This document shows, piece by piece, positions 1-5,099 of a stretch of DNA of 6,318 nt. The DNA comes from Acutalibacter sp. (GTDB lineage: Bacteria; Bacillota; Clostridia; Oscillospirales; Acutalibacteraceae): contig JAAWSH010000103.1 of the NCBI GenBank assembly GCA_022801475.1, positions 1 through 6,318 on the forward strand. The letters are read 5' to 3'. Numbering within the stretch: the first letter of the stretch is position 1; every line of letters starts with the position of its first letter. Position numbers and translations under genes: made by a program. The notes under the pieces were generated by a model, which saw nothing but the letters and a program-made list of their open reading frames with translations, was not told the DNA's origin and searched no databases.

Positions 1-948
1 GAGGTGGCCTATATGGGCTGCCGCACCCGGGTGATGGGTAATGTCCACGACCCGGACCGCCAGACCACCTGCGGCCGGGGCAACCTAAGCTTTACCTCCG
101 TCAACCTGCCCCGCATCGGCATTGAGGCCAAGGGGGATGTGAAAAAGTTCTACACCATCTTGGATGAGCGCATCGCTATGTGCGTAGAGCAGCTTTTGCA
201 CCGGTTCAAAATCCAGTGCAGCAAAAAAGCCTATAATTACCCCTTCCTCATGGGACAGGGGGTGTGGATTGACTCGGAGAAGCTGGACCGCAATGACTCC
301 GTGGCCGAAGTCTTAAAGCACGGCACCCTCTCGGTGGGCTTCATCGGTCTGGCTGAGACCCTGAAAGCCCTAACTGGCAAGCACCACGGGGAGAGCGAGG
401 AGAGCTACCGGCTGGGCCTGGAGATCATCACCTATATGCGCAAGCGCATGGACGACCTCTCCCAAGAGACAGGCCTGAACTTTACCCTGCTGGCCACCCC
501 GGCCGAGGGGCTTTCCGGCACCTTTACCCGCATTGACAAAAAGAAGTTTGGGATCATCCCCGGGGTCACGGACCGGGATTACTACACCAACTCCTTCCAC
601 ATTCCCGTGTACTATCCCATCAGCGCCTTTGAGAAAATTCAGAAGGAGGCTCCCTTCCACGCCCTAACCAACGCGGGGCACATCAGCTATGTGGAGCTGG
701 ACGGGGACATCTGCAAGAACATCGACGCCTTTGAGAGCGTGATCCGCTGCATGAAAGAGGCCGGGGTGGGCTATGGCTCGGTAAACCACCCGGTGGACCG
801 GGACCCGGTTTGCGGGTATAACGGCATCATTGATGAGGTCTGCCCCCGGTGCGGCCGCCACGCGGGCCAGGGCGTGCCCCTGGAGAAGCTGGAGGAGCTG
901 CGGAAAAAGTACCACGACGTACCGGACTATTCCAGCCTTATCAGCTAA
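1..948 (+). CDS. nrdD: Anaerobic ribonucleoside-triphosphate reductase, catalytic chain C-terminal part (lacks glycyl radical domain)
   Basis: Class III ribonucleotide reductase reduces ribonucleoside triphosphates to deoxyribonucleotides in the anaerobic cytoplasm. The gene is open at the left edge; 315 codons in frame 1 are visible. Near the start is MGCRTRV (Cys at bases 19-21, probably the thiyl-radical cysteine of the finger loop), followed by GRGNLSFTSVNLPRIGIEA, then FLMGQGVW, HGTLSVGFIGLAETL and YYTNSFHIPVYYPISAFEK, all typical of NrdD. The C-terminal zinc region VCGYNGIIDEVCPRCGR has cysteines at bases 811, 841 and 850; an Asp stands where a fourth CxxC-type cysteine is usual. After CPRCGR an ordinary NrdD continues into the RVxGYL glycyl radical segment, but here a 29-residue tail ending in DYSSLIS leads to a TAA. 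The missing domain is encoded by the small gene at 1140. Family assignment is very secure; the upstream N-terminal part lies outside the window. Confidence 0.95.
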   Translation, partial: EVAYMGCRTRVMGNVHDPDRQTTCGRGNLSFTSVNLPRIGIEAKGDVKKFYTILDERIAMCVEQLLHRFKIQCSKKAYNYPFLMGQGVWIDSEKLDRNDSVAEVLKHGTLSVGFIGLAETLKALTGKHHGESEESYRLGLEIITYMRKRMDDLSQETGLNFTLLATPAEGLSGTFTRIDKKKFGIIPGVTDRDYYTNSFHIPVYYPISAFEKIQKEAPFHALTNAGHISYVELDGDICKNIDAFESVIRCMKEAGVGYGSVNHPVDRDPVCGYNGIIDEVCPRCGRHAGQGVPLEKLEELRKKYHDVPDYSSLIS

Positions 949-1087
949 AAATAGAGGGAATGAGGTCTTTTTGCCCAGAAGCGGCCAGCTCCAAGGAAAA
1001 AACAGCAAGGATTTCCGACGCGGAACAGGACTGCTTCCTGGTAAAAAGACAGCGCTTGTGATTTTTCCAGCAAGTTCTAATACCCCT

Positions 1088-1116
1088 TTGACAAAATCTT
1101 GTATTTTTGATATAAT
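1088..1116 (+). promoter_or_regulatory. Perfect sigma-A promoter for the glycyl radical domain gene
   Basis: A TTGACA -35 box (1088-1093) and a TATAAT -10 box (1111-1116) are separated by exactly 17 bases, matching the housekeeping consensus at every position. Transcription should start near 1123, leaving a leader of only about 17 bases that is almost entirely the AAGGAGG ribosome binding site (1125-1131). It allows the radical domain gene to be expressed independently of the main nrdD chain. I saw no palindrome resembling an NrdR box overlapping it, so the site may be constitutive and strong. Confidence 0.88.
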
Positions 1117-1139
1117 TTACTTATAAGGAGGAACCAACT

Positions 1140-1328
1140 ATGTCTAACACTTCTAAGAAAAACGCCATGATTTCCGGCACGGATAAAATCACTGTGGGCG
1201 AGGGCCGCGATTTCGAGCGCATCCGCCGCATTACCGGCTACCTGGTGGGCACCACCGACCGCTGGAACAACGCCAAACGCGCCGAGGAGCGGGACCGGGT
1301 AAAGCACTCCCTGGGCAGCCGGGGCTAA
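1140..1328 (+). CDS. Stand-alone glycyl radical domain of anaerobic ribonucleotide reductase (62 aa)
   Basis: The protein consists of a roughly 23-residue N-terminal lead (MSNTSKKNAMISGTDKITVG and on) followed by FERIRRITGYLVGTTDRW and NNAKRAEERDRVKH. This is the sequence that normally forms the extreme C terminus of NrdD. Gly33 in RITGY is the predicted radical-bearing glycine. The domain is absent from the upstream NrdD chain, so this small protein probably docks on that chain in trans and is activated by NrdG (gene at 2526). The start is ATG with AAGGAGG 8 bases upstream, behind a consensus promoter. It lies 191 bases after the nrdD stop and 33 bases before surE, with which it is probably cotranscribed. 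The closest established analogue is GrcA/YfiD, a spare glycyl radical domain for pyruvate formate-lyase. The lead sequence differs from the NrdD tail, which argues against a simple sequencing frameshift. Confidence 0.9.
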   Translation: MSNTSKKNAMISGTDKITVGEGRDFERIRRITGYLVGTTDRWNNAKRAEERDRVKHSLGSRG

Positions 1329-1361
1329 ACCCCGCCATATTTCGGGAAAGGAAGGTCATAC

Positions 1362-2102
1362 ATGAATATCCTGCTTGTGAACGACGACGGTATTAACGCC
1401 TCTGCTCTCTGGGCGCTTTCGGGCGCGTTAATGCGCAGCCACATGGTCACTGTGGTAGCCCCCTCCCAAAACCGCAGCGCGGTGGGCCACGGCATCACCC
1501 TGCACGAGCCCCTTTTTGCCCGCACCGCGGACTTTCCCCATGGGGTAACGGCCTGGTCTGTTTCCGGCACTCCCGCCGACTGCACCCGCCTGGGCCTGCT
1601 AAACTTTGCCCCCGGCCCAGTGGACCTGGTGATTTCCGGCCCAAACAACGGCCAGAACACAGCCCTGGACGTGCCCTATTCCGGCACGGTAGCCGCCGCC
1701 CTGGAGGCCGCCATGATGGGCGTAAAAGCCATTGCCCTTTCCGCCCCCCAGGGCACGGACGAGCAGCTGATTGTTGAGACCTTTCTATGCCTGTTTGACC
1801 TACTGGACATTGAAAACGACTTTGACCAGGTGCTAAACATTAACATACCGGGCCTGCCCATTCAGCAAATCAAGGGCATCCGCTGGGCCCCTCTGGGCAG
1901 CAACCCCTGGAAAGGCACTTATGAATACCGGACCTCGCCCAATGGGCAGAGCTACTACTGGCCGCCCTCCCTGTGCCCCAAGCACACCCCAGGTGAAACC
2001 GATGACTGGAACAGCCTGAACGACGGTTACGTAACCCTTACGCCCCTAACCTATCGGCAAGAGCAGTCCATTGAAAACCGCCGCCCCATCCCCTGGCAAT
2101 AG
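1362..2102 (+). CDS. surE: 5'/3'-nucleotidase SurE
   Basis: SurE is a metal-dependent cytoplasmic phosphatase that removes phosphate from (deoxy)nucleoside 5'- and 3'-monophosphates. The 246-residue length is normal for the family. The N terminus MNILLVNDDG carries the metal ligands Asp8 and Asp9; Ser39 lies in QNRSA and Asn95 in SGPNNGQN, completing the usual metal site. VSGTPADC (67-74), YSGTVAAALEA (106-116), LNINIPG and the late GYVTLTPL are further family signatures. The ATG at 1362 has GAAAGGAAGG at 1346-1355, 6 bases upstream. It follows the glycyl radical domain gene by 33 bases without a terminator, so it is probably transcribed from the promoter at 1088. A nucleotidase beside a ribonucleotide reductase fits nucleotide pool control, though the pairing is inferred from position only. 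Confidence 0.96.
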   Translation: MNILLVNDDGINASALWALSGALMRSHMVTVVAPSQNRSAVGHGITLHEPLFARTADFPHGVTAWSVSGTPADCTRLGLLNFAPGPVDLVISGPNNGQNTALDVPYSGTVAAALEAAMMGVKAIALSAPQGTDEQLIVETFLCLFDLLDIENDFDQVLNINIPGLPIQQIKGIRWAPLGSNPWKGTYEYRTSPNGQSYYWPPSLCPKHTPGETDDWNSLNDGYVTLTPLTYRQEQSIENRRPIPWQ

Positions 2103-2109
2103 CAGCCGC

Positions 2110-2196
2110 CCAGCGCAAGCGCTGGACCATTAGTCGCGGAGGCGTTCGCTTGGGCTCACTTGCCGGTGTTAGCTTCTGGCCCAGCCAGCGCGGACC
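2110..2196 (-). repeat. Repeat unit, inverted copy
   Basis: Read on the minus strand this 87-base stretch aligns without gaps to 2287-2373, with about 17 differences (roughly 80% identity by eye). Shared blocks include CGCGCTGGCT, AGTGAGCC, GCGAACG and CTCCGCGACTAA. On the + strand it begins with a perfect 7-base-stem palindrome, CCAGCGC-AA-GCGCTGG (2110-2125). An RNA crossing both copies could fold into a long imperfect stem. Confidence 0.85.
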
Positions 2197-2253
2197 GGGG
2201 CCGAAGGAGTGGGGCCCGTATTGGCTAAAGAAATACATAAAGAAACGCCCATG

Positions 2254-2275
2254 CCGGGAGCGTTGCGCTGCCCGG
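2254..2275 (+). repeat. GC-rich hairpin at the head of repeat copy A
   Basis: CCGGGAGCG (2254-2262) can pair with CGCT (2266-2269) and CCCGG (2271-2275), leaving one bulged G and a 3-base loop. There is no T-run after it, so it is not a factor-independent terminator. A related palindrome (2358-2373) occupies the equivalent position before the second direct copy. Confidence 0.6.
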
Positions 2276-2286
2276 GAGTTTCCAGA

Positions 2287-2373
2287 GGAACGCGCTGGCT
2301 ATGCCAATGGTTTACACCTGCGAGTGAGCCAGGGCGAACGACTCCGCGACTAAAGGTGCAGCGCTTGCGCTGC
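2287..2373 (+). repeat. Repeat unit, direct copy A
   Basis: This is the first direct copy of the 87-base unit. The 45-base core starting just upstream at 2273 and ending at 2317 recurs at 2375-2419 with two differences, an offset of 102 bases. The unit ends in GCAGCGCTTGCGCTGC (2358-2373), a palindrome with a potential 7-base stem. Confidence 0.88.
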
Positions 2374-2388
2374 TCGGGAGTTTCCAGA

Positions 2389-2475
2389 GGAACGCGCTGG
2401 CTATGCTAACGGTTTACACTGACGAGGGCGCAGCTTTGCCCGACTCCGCGACATTGGATGCAACGTCACGTTGCC
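2389..2475 (+). repeat. Repeat unit, direct copy B
   Basis: This is the second direct copy, with the core GGAACGCGCTGGCTATGC and GACTCCGCGAC at the same internal spacing as in copy A, but a diverged middle (2420-2441). Its terminal palindrome is different in sequence, GCAACG-TCA-CGTTGC (2460-2474), yet keeps the stem. A further CGCGACATTGG plus GCAGCGC palindrome follows at 2477-2505. Confidence 0.85.
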
Positions 2476-2476
2476 C

Positions 2477-2505
2477 GCGACATTGGGTGCAGCGCTTGCG
2501 CTGCT
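2477..2505 (+). repeat. Short tandem copy of the unit's terminal palindrome module
   Basis: CGCGACATTGG followed by a palindrome occurs at 2448-2475 and again here, giving a tandem pair of about 29 bases. The second copy carries GCAGCGCTTGCGCTGC (2490-2505), as in copy A, rather than the GCAACG version. It ends 20 bases before the nrdG start codon. Confidence 0.75.
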
Positions 2506-2525
2506 GCGCTGTGGAAAGGATGTTT

Positions 2526-3029
2526 ATGACTCTTCAAGTGGCAGGTATTGTAAAGGAATCGATTGTGGATGGCCCTGGTATACGTTATGCGGTGTTTGTC
2601 CAGGGCTGCCCGCACCATTGCCCTGGATGCCATAACCCCCAGTCTCTGCCCTTTCAAGGGGGGCGCGAGATGGACACCCAGGACATTTTTGCCCAGTTTC
2701 AAGGGAATCCCATCCTAAAGGGTATCACCCTTAGCGGGGGCGAACCCTTTTGCCAGCCAGAGCCCCTGGCCCACCTGGCCCGGCTGGTGCACGGCACGGG
2801 CAAAGACGTGGTGGTGTACACAGGCTATACCTATGAGGAGCTGCTGGACCTGCCCAGCCCTGGGGTAAAGGCCCTGCTGGACGAAACCGACCTGCTGGTG
2901 GACGGCCCCTTTATAGAGGCAAAGCGCAATTTGGAGCTTTCTTTTCGCGGCAGCGAAAACCAACGGCTGATCGACCTAAAAAGGACCCGGACCAGTGGCC
3001 AGGTGGCGCTGTGGGAGCCCATACATTGA
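2526..3029 (+). CDS. nrdG: Anaerobic ribonucleoside-triphosphate reductase activating protein NrdG
   Basis: NrdG is a radical S-adenosylmethionine enzyme that abstracts hydrogen from the NrdD glycine to make the glycyl radical. From the chosen start the protein is 167 residues, a normal length. Cys28, Cys32 and Cys35 in CPHHCPGCHNP form the CX3CX2C motif that binds the 4Fe-4S cluster. SGGEPF (70-75) is the SAM-binding glycine motif, and LLVDGPFIEAKRN with FRGSENQRLIDL near the end are NrdG signatures. ATG 2526 is preferred over ATG 2520 because GGAAAGG (2513-2519) is 6 bases from the former and abuts the latter. An in-frame opening back to 2403 only translates repeats. In this genome its substrate glycine would be on the separate 62-residue protein. 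No promoter was recognised upstream, and the epimerase gene follows by 21 bases. Confidence 0.96.
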   Translation: MTLQVAGIVKESIVDGPGIRYAVFVQGCPHHCPGCHNPQSLPFQGGREMDTQDIFAQFQGNPILKGITLSGGEPFCQPEPLAHLARLVHGTGKDVVVYTGYTYEELLDLPSPGVKALLDETDLLVDGPFIEAKRNLELSFRGSENQRLIDLKRTRTSGQVALWEPIH

Positions 3030-3050
3030 ATTTATTAAGGAGAAAGCCAG

Positions 3051-3920
3051 ATGTTATACGGCATTTACTACGCCTACTGGGAGCAGGAATGGGGCGGAGA
3101 CTTTATCCCCTATGTGGAAAAAGTGAAAAGGCTGGGGTTCGATATTTTAGAGGTGGCCTGCCAGAAGTTGACCGAGGCCAGCGACCAGTATTTGCTGGAG
3201 CTGCGGGAAAAGGCCCAGGAGGCTGGAATTATTTTAACCGGCGGCTACGGCCCCAGCCGCGCCTATCATATCGCGGACTCCGACCCAGCGGTGGTAAAGG
3301 CCGCCTTTGCCAAATACCAGGGCATCTTTGAGAAGATGAAGCTGGCAGGCATAGAAAAGCTGGGCGGGGGGCTGTACTCCTATTGGCCAGCGGACTACTC
3401 TGTTCCCCCAGACAAGCCTGGAGACCTGCGGCGCAGCGTGGCAAATACCCGCGCCCTGGCAGATATGGCGGCGGACTACGGCATTACCCTGGGTATGGAG
3501 GTTTTGAACCGTTTCGAGGGGTATCTGCTAAACACCTGCCAGGAGGCTGTAGACTTTGTGGTTCAGGTGGACCGGCCCAACGTAAAGGTGATGCTGGACA
3601 CTTTCCACATGAACATTGAAGAGGACTCCTTTGGGGCAGCCATCCGCCTGGCGGGGCCGTATCTTGGGCACCTGCATGTGGGCGAGGCCAACCGCCGCCC
3701 GCCCTTCCCCGGCGGACGCATCCCCTGGGAGGAGATTGGGGAGGCCCTGGGTGATATTGGCTATACCGGCACAGTGGTGATGGAGCCCTTTGTGCGCATG
3801 GGCGGAACTGTGGGGCGGGATATTCGGGTGTGGCACGACCTATCCCAGGGCTGCCCAGAGGAAAAGCTGGACCTGGACGCCGCCGCAGCGGTGCGCTACC
3901 TGCGGGGACTTTGGGGATAA
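3051..3920 (+). CDS. D-allulose (D-psicose) 3-epimerase
   Basis: This is a TIM-barrel ketose 3-epimerase that interconverts D-fructose and D-allulose and often accepts D-tagatose. The 289-residue protein begins MLYGIYYAYWEQEW, nearly the same opening as the clostridial enzymes I remember. Expected metal and catalytic residues are present: Glu150 (MEVLNRFE), Asp183 (MLDTFHMNIEED), His209 (LGHLHVGE) and Glu245 (VVMEPFVRMGGTVG). GGGLYSYWPADY (105-116) and GRIPWEEIGEAL are also typical. ATG 3051 has AAGGAG (3037-3042) 8 bases upstream. It probably shares a transcript with nrdG, a partnership with no evident metabolic logic, and there is no sugar transporter or kinase in view. Subfamily assignment to allulose rather than tagatose epimerase rests on this resemblance. 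Confidence 0.92.
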   Translation: MLYGIYYAYWEQEWGGDFIPYVEKVKRLGFDILEVACQKLTEASDQYLLELREKAQEAGIILTGGYGPSRAYHIADSDPAVVKAAFAKYQGIFEKMKLAGIEKLGGGLYSYWPADYSVPPDKPGDLRRSVANTRALADMAADYGITLGMEVLNRFEGYLLNTCQEAVDFVVQVDRPNVKVMLDTFHMNIEEDSFGAAIRLAGPYLGHLHVGEANRRPPFPGGRIPWEEIGEALGDIGYTGTVVMEPFVRMGGTVGRDIRVWHDLSQGCPEEKLDLDAAAAVRYLRGLWG

Positions 3921-3953
3921 TGGCGAAAACCACCGCCCCGGCGCAAAAAGAGC

Positions 3954-3982
3954 TTGCATTTTGGCCGGGTTTGTGGTATGAT
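3954..3982 (+). promoter_or_regulatory. Extended -10 sigma-A promoter of rpsT
   Basis: TTGCAT (3954-3959) and TATGAT (3977-3982) are separated by 17 bases. A TG dinucleotide at 3974-3975 makes an extended -10 element. Predicted transcription start is near 3989, giving a leader of about 30 bases before the S20 start codon. It lies 33 bases after the epimerase stop codon. Confidence 0.82.
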
Positions 3983-4019
3983 ACATGTTGTATAGTGATG
4001 GGTAAGGAGGTGTTACGCT

Positions 4020-4280
4020 TTGCCAAACATCAAATCTGCAAAAAAGCGCGTGAAGGTCATTGCCACAAAGACCCTGCAAAATAAGGCTGTTAATTCCCAG
4101 CTCAAGACGCAGATCAAGAAGGCTAACGTGGCCATTGAGACCAATGCCAGCGATAAAGCCGCCGTTGTGTGCGCAGCTGTGAAGAAAATAGACCAGGCCG
4201 CTGCAAAGGGCATTATCCACAAAAATAACGCCGCCAGAAAGAAAGCCGCTTTAGACAAAAAGCTGCACGCCGGTGCGTAA
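4020..4280 (+). CDS. rpsT: 30S ribosomal protein S20
   Basis: S20 is a small basic primary-binding protein of the 30S subunit that contacts 16S rRNA. The 86-residue product opens MPNIKSAKKRVKVI and ends with AAKGIIHKNNAARKKAALDKK, both diagnostic of S20, and is rich in Lys and Ala as expected. The start codon is TTG (4020-4022), set by TAAGGAGGTG (4003-4012); AAGGAGG lies 9 bases upstream and no ATG is available in frame there. A rare UUG start is also known for E. coli rpsT, where it matters for autogenous translational control. It is a single-gene unit with its own promoter and a strong terminator. Confidence 0.97.
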   Translation: MPNIKSAKKRVKVIATKTLQNKAVNSQLKTQIKKANVAIETNASDKAAVVCAAVKKIDQAAAKGIIHKNNAARKKAALDKKLHAGA

Positions 4281-4337
4281 GCTCCGTTTCCTTTTTGTCT
4301 CGTCCTGTTGTGATACAGGCTCTATAAATTCGGCCGC

Positions 4338-4387
4338 AGGGCTTGGGGTTCGTTTTTCGCAAACGAGCGCCCGGGCCTTTTCTGTTT
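4338..4387 (+). terminator. Rho-independent terminator of rpsT
   Basis: The arms 4338-4355 and 4361-4379 pair over about 18 base pairs with one bulged G (4369), several G-T pairs and a 5-base loop TTCGC. A T-rich tail TTTTCTGTTT (4378-4387) follows. It lies 57 bases after the rpsT stop. A small extra hairpin, CCTGT/ACAGG (4304-4319), sits between. Confidence 0.9.
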
Positions 4388-4476
4388 ATCGGACGCCTTT
4401 GGAGTTTTGCGGAGATGGAAACAAGGCGGGGGCTTTCGATTTTTCAAACAATTTTCAGTTGTTCATAAGTTTTATA

Positions 4477-4505
4477 TTGACTTTTCCCACAAAAATGAGT
4501 ATGAT
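4477..4505 (+). promoter_or_regulatory. Sigma-A promoter upstream of the small membrane protein
   Basis: TTGACT (4477-4482) and TATGAT (4500-4505) are spaced by 17 bases, one mismatch each from consensus. Start of transcription is predicted near 4512, leaving a leader of about 115 bases. A small inverted repeat, AACAA/TTGTT (4448-4464), ends 12 bases before the -35 box and could be an operator, but is too short to call. Confidence 0.78.
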
Positions 4506-4526
4506 TTACATAGAATCTATTCTTTG

Positions 4527-4567
4527 GGCGGAAAACGGCCCTTTAGCCGCAATAAACGCCGCCTTTT
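4527..4567 (+). promoter_or_regulatory. Possible attenuator-like fold in the leader
   Basis: GGCGG (4527-4531) can pair with CCGCC (4559-4563), enclosing an inner hairpin CGGC/GCCG (4536-4549), and TTTT follows at 4564-4567. An alternative GGGC/GCCC pairing (4526-4541) would compete with the outer stem. The arrangement resembles a leader attenuator but the stems are short, and no known riboswitch consensus was recognised. Confidence 0.25.
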
Positions 4568-4627
4568 GGCAAATACTATTTTTCTGCCAGCCTTGCTTCA
4601 TTCCTGAAAAGAAAGAGGGTCACCACC

Positions 4628-4777
4628 ATGAAAAAAGGGACAAAAATTTCTCTGTTCATCGGTATCATTACCGCCATTGCGGCCGTCGCGGCCTCTATCA
4701 CTGCGCTGCTGCTCTACCTGGACCACAAAAAGGACGAGGAAGAGCTGGAACACTACCTGGACTGCTCCATTCAGTAA
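4628..4777 (+). CDS. Small single-span membrane protein, function unknown (49 aa)
   Basis: I do not recognise the family. The product starts MKKGTKISLF, has one hydrophobic Ala/Ile/Leu-rich segment at about residues 9-30, then a charged stretch LDHKKDEEELEHYLDC and ends in SIQ. The layout suggests a membrane anchor with a short basic N terminus inside and an acidic C-terminal tail; a signal peptide is less likely because no cleavage site is evident. GAAAGAGGG (4611-4619) lies 8 bases before the ATG. It has its own promoter at 4477 and a terminator about 90 bases downstream, which supports a real, separately regulated gene despite the short length. The single Cys near the C terminus may be notable. 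Confidence 0.72.
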   Translation: MKKGTKISLFIGIITAIAAVAASITALLLYLDHKKDEEELEHYLDCSIQ

Positions 4778-4864
4778 AGCAGCCCAAAAATAAGGCCCTG
4801 CGGCGCTTGCGGGGGTGCTCATCATTTCCGTTATGGCGTCCGTCAGACGGGGTTGGTAAACAGG

Positions 4865-4905
4865 ATAACGGGTATTCGGTGAAAGCCGGGCACCCGTTAT
4901 TTTTT
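4865..4905 (+). terminator. Rho-independent terminator after the small membrane protein
   Basis: A perfect 9-base stem ATAACGGGT/ACCCGTTAT (4865-4873 with 4892-4900) encloses an inner CGG/CCG pairing and is followed by six T residues (4900-4905). It closes the small-protein unit. A weaker G-T-containing hairpin without a T-run lies nearer the stop codon, around 4797-4817. Confidence 0.88.
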
Positions 4906-4906
4906 G

Positions 4907-5099
4907 CCCATGGGTGGAAGCACAGGAATTGGCCTATATTTTACCAATGGTGGACCCAGAAATAGGCAGGGCAAAATAGGTTCACCGGTTATGAACTGGG
5001 ATATTCTTACAAGCGTGTCCAAAATGAAGAGCTAAAAAGCGAGGCTCCACTCTTTCGTCACAAACTCTTCTTTTGGCCACTCCCCTTTTTGCATCCGCA
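4907..5099. other. Intergenic stretch without a recognised gene
   Basis: No gene with a start codon and ribosome binding site was found. A frame open from about 4966 to a TGA around 5101 has a protein-like composition (GYELGYSYKRVQNEELK) but no start codon, and could be the remnant of a decayed gene. A weak GAAGAG/CTCTTC inverted repeat (about 5026-5070) is present. Confidence 0.4.

Larger units (their letters stand above)
2103..2511. repeat. Non-coding cluster of inverted and direct repeat units between surE and nrdG
   Basis: This 409-base gap holds no credible gene. It contains one inverted and two direct copies of a unit of about 87 bases, plus an additional short copy of its terminal palindrome. 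Its two ends are themselves inverted relatives: CAGCGCAAGCGCTGGACC near 2111 and its complement-like GGTGCAGCGCTTGCGCTG at 2486-2503. That gives the block a miniature-element look about 400 bases long. No transposase is present and no target duplication was seen. The direct copies differ by few bases in their core, suggesting recent duplication. The open frames running through it are by-products of repeat composition. Confidence 0.85.

Noticed and set aside
1034..1043. Terminator for nrdD formed by the CAGGA/TCCTG hairpin
   Set aside because: The stem is only 5 bases and is followed by an A-rich rather than T-rich run.
949..1139. A frameshift, intron or intein explaining the split of nrdD
   Set aside because: No other frame between 850 and 1140 continues the radical domain, the gap contains a perfect promoter and ribosome binding site, and 191 bases with no recognisable core elements is short for a group I or II intron. 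No intein-type splice residues are seen.
2110..2505. CRISPR array
   Set aside because: The repeat units are about 87 bases, include an inverted copy, vary in sequence, and lack short regular spacers.
2403..2525. A 41-residue N-terminal extension of NrdG
   Set aside because: It is in frame but consists entirely of repeat-derived sequence, has no ribosome binding site, and NrdG proteins normally begin just before the VAGIVKES segment, matching ATG 2526.
3484..4026. Minus-strand 180-residue frame opposite the epimerase and rpsT promoter
   Set aside because: It is a shadow of a GC-rich gene, rich in Pro, Arg and Gly, without a ribosome binding site, opposite a clearly conserved enzyme.
4273..4965. 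A 230-residue protein overlapping the end of rpsT
   Set aside because: It reads through the rpsT terminator, the next promoter and the small membrane protein in another frame, and its composition is not protein-like.
4991..5035. 14-codon frame MNWDILTSVSKMKS
   Set aside because: It is very short, with no good ribosome binding site and no promoter placed for it; an overlapping frame looks equally coding-like, so chance cannot be excluded.
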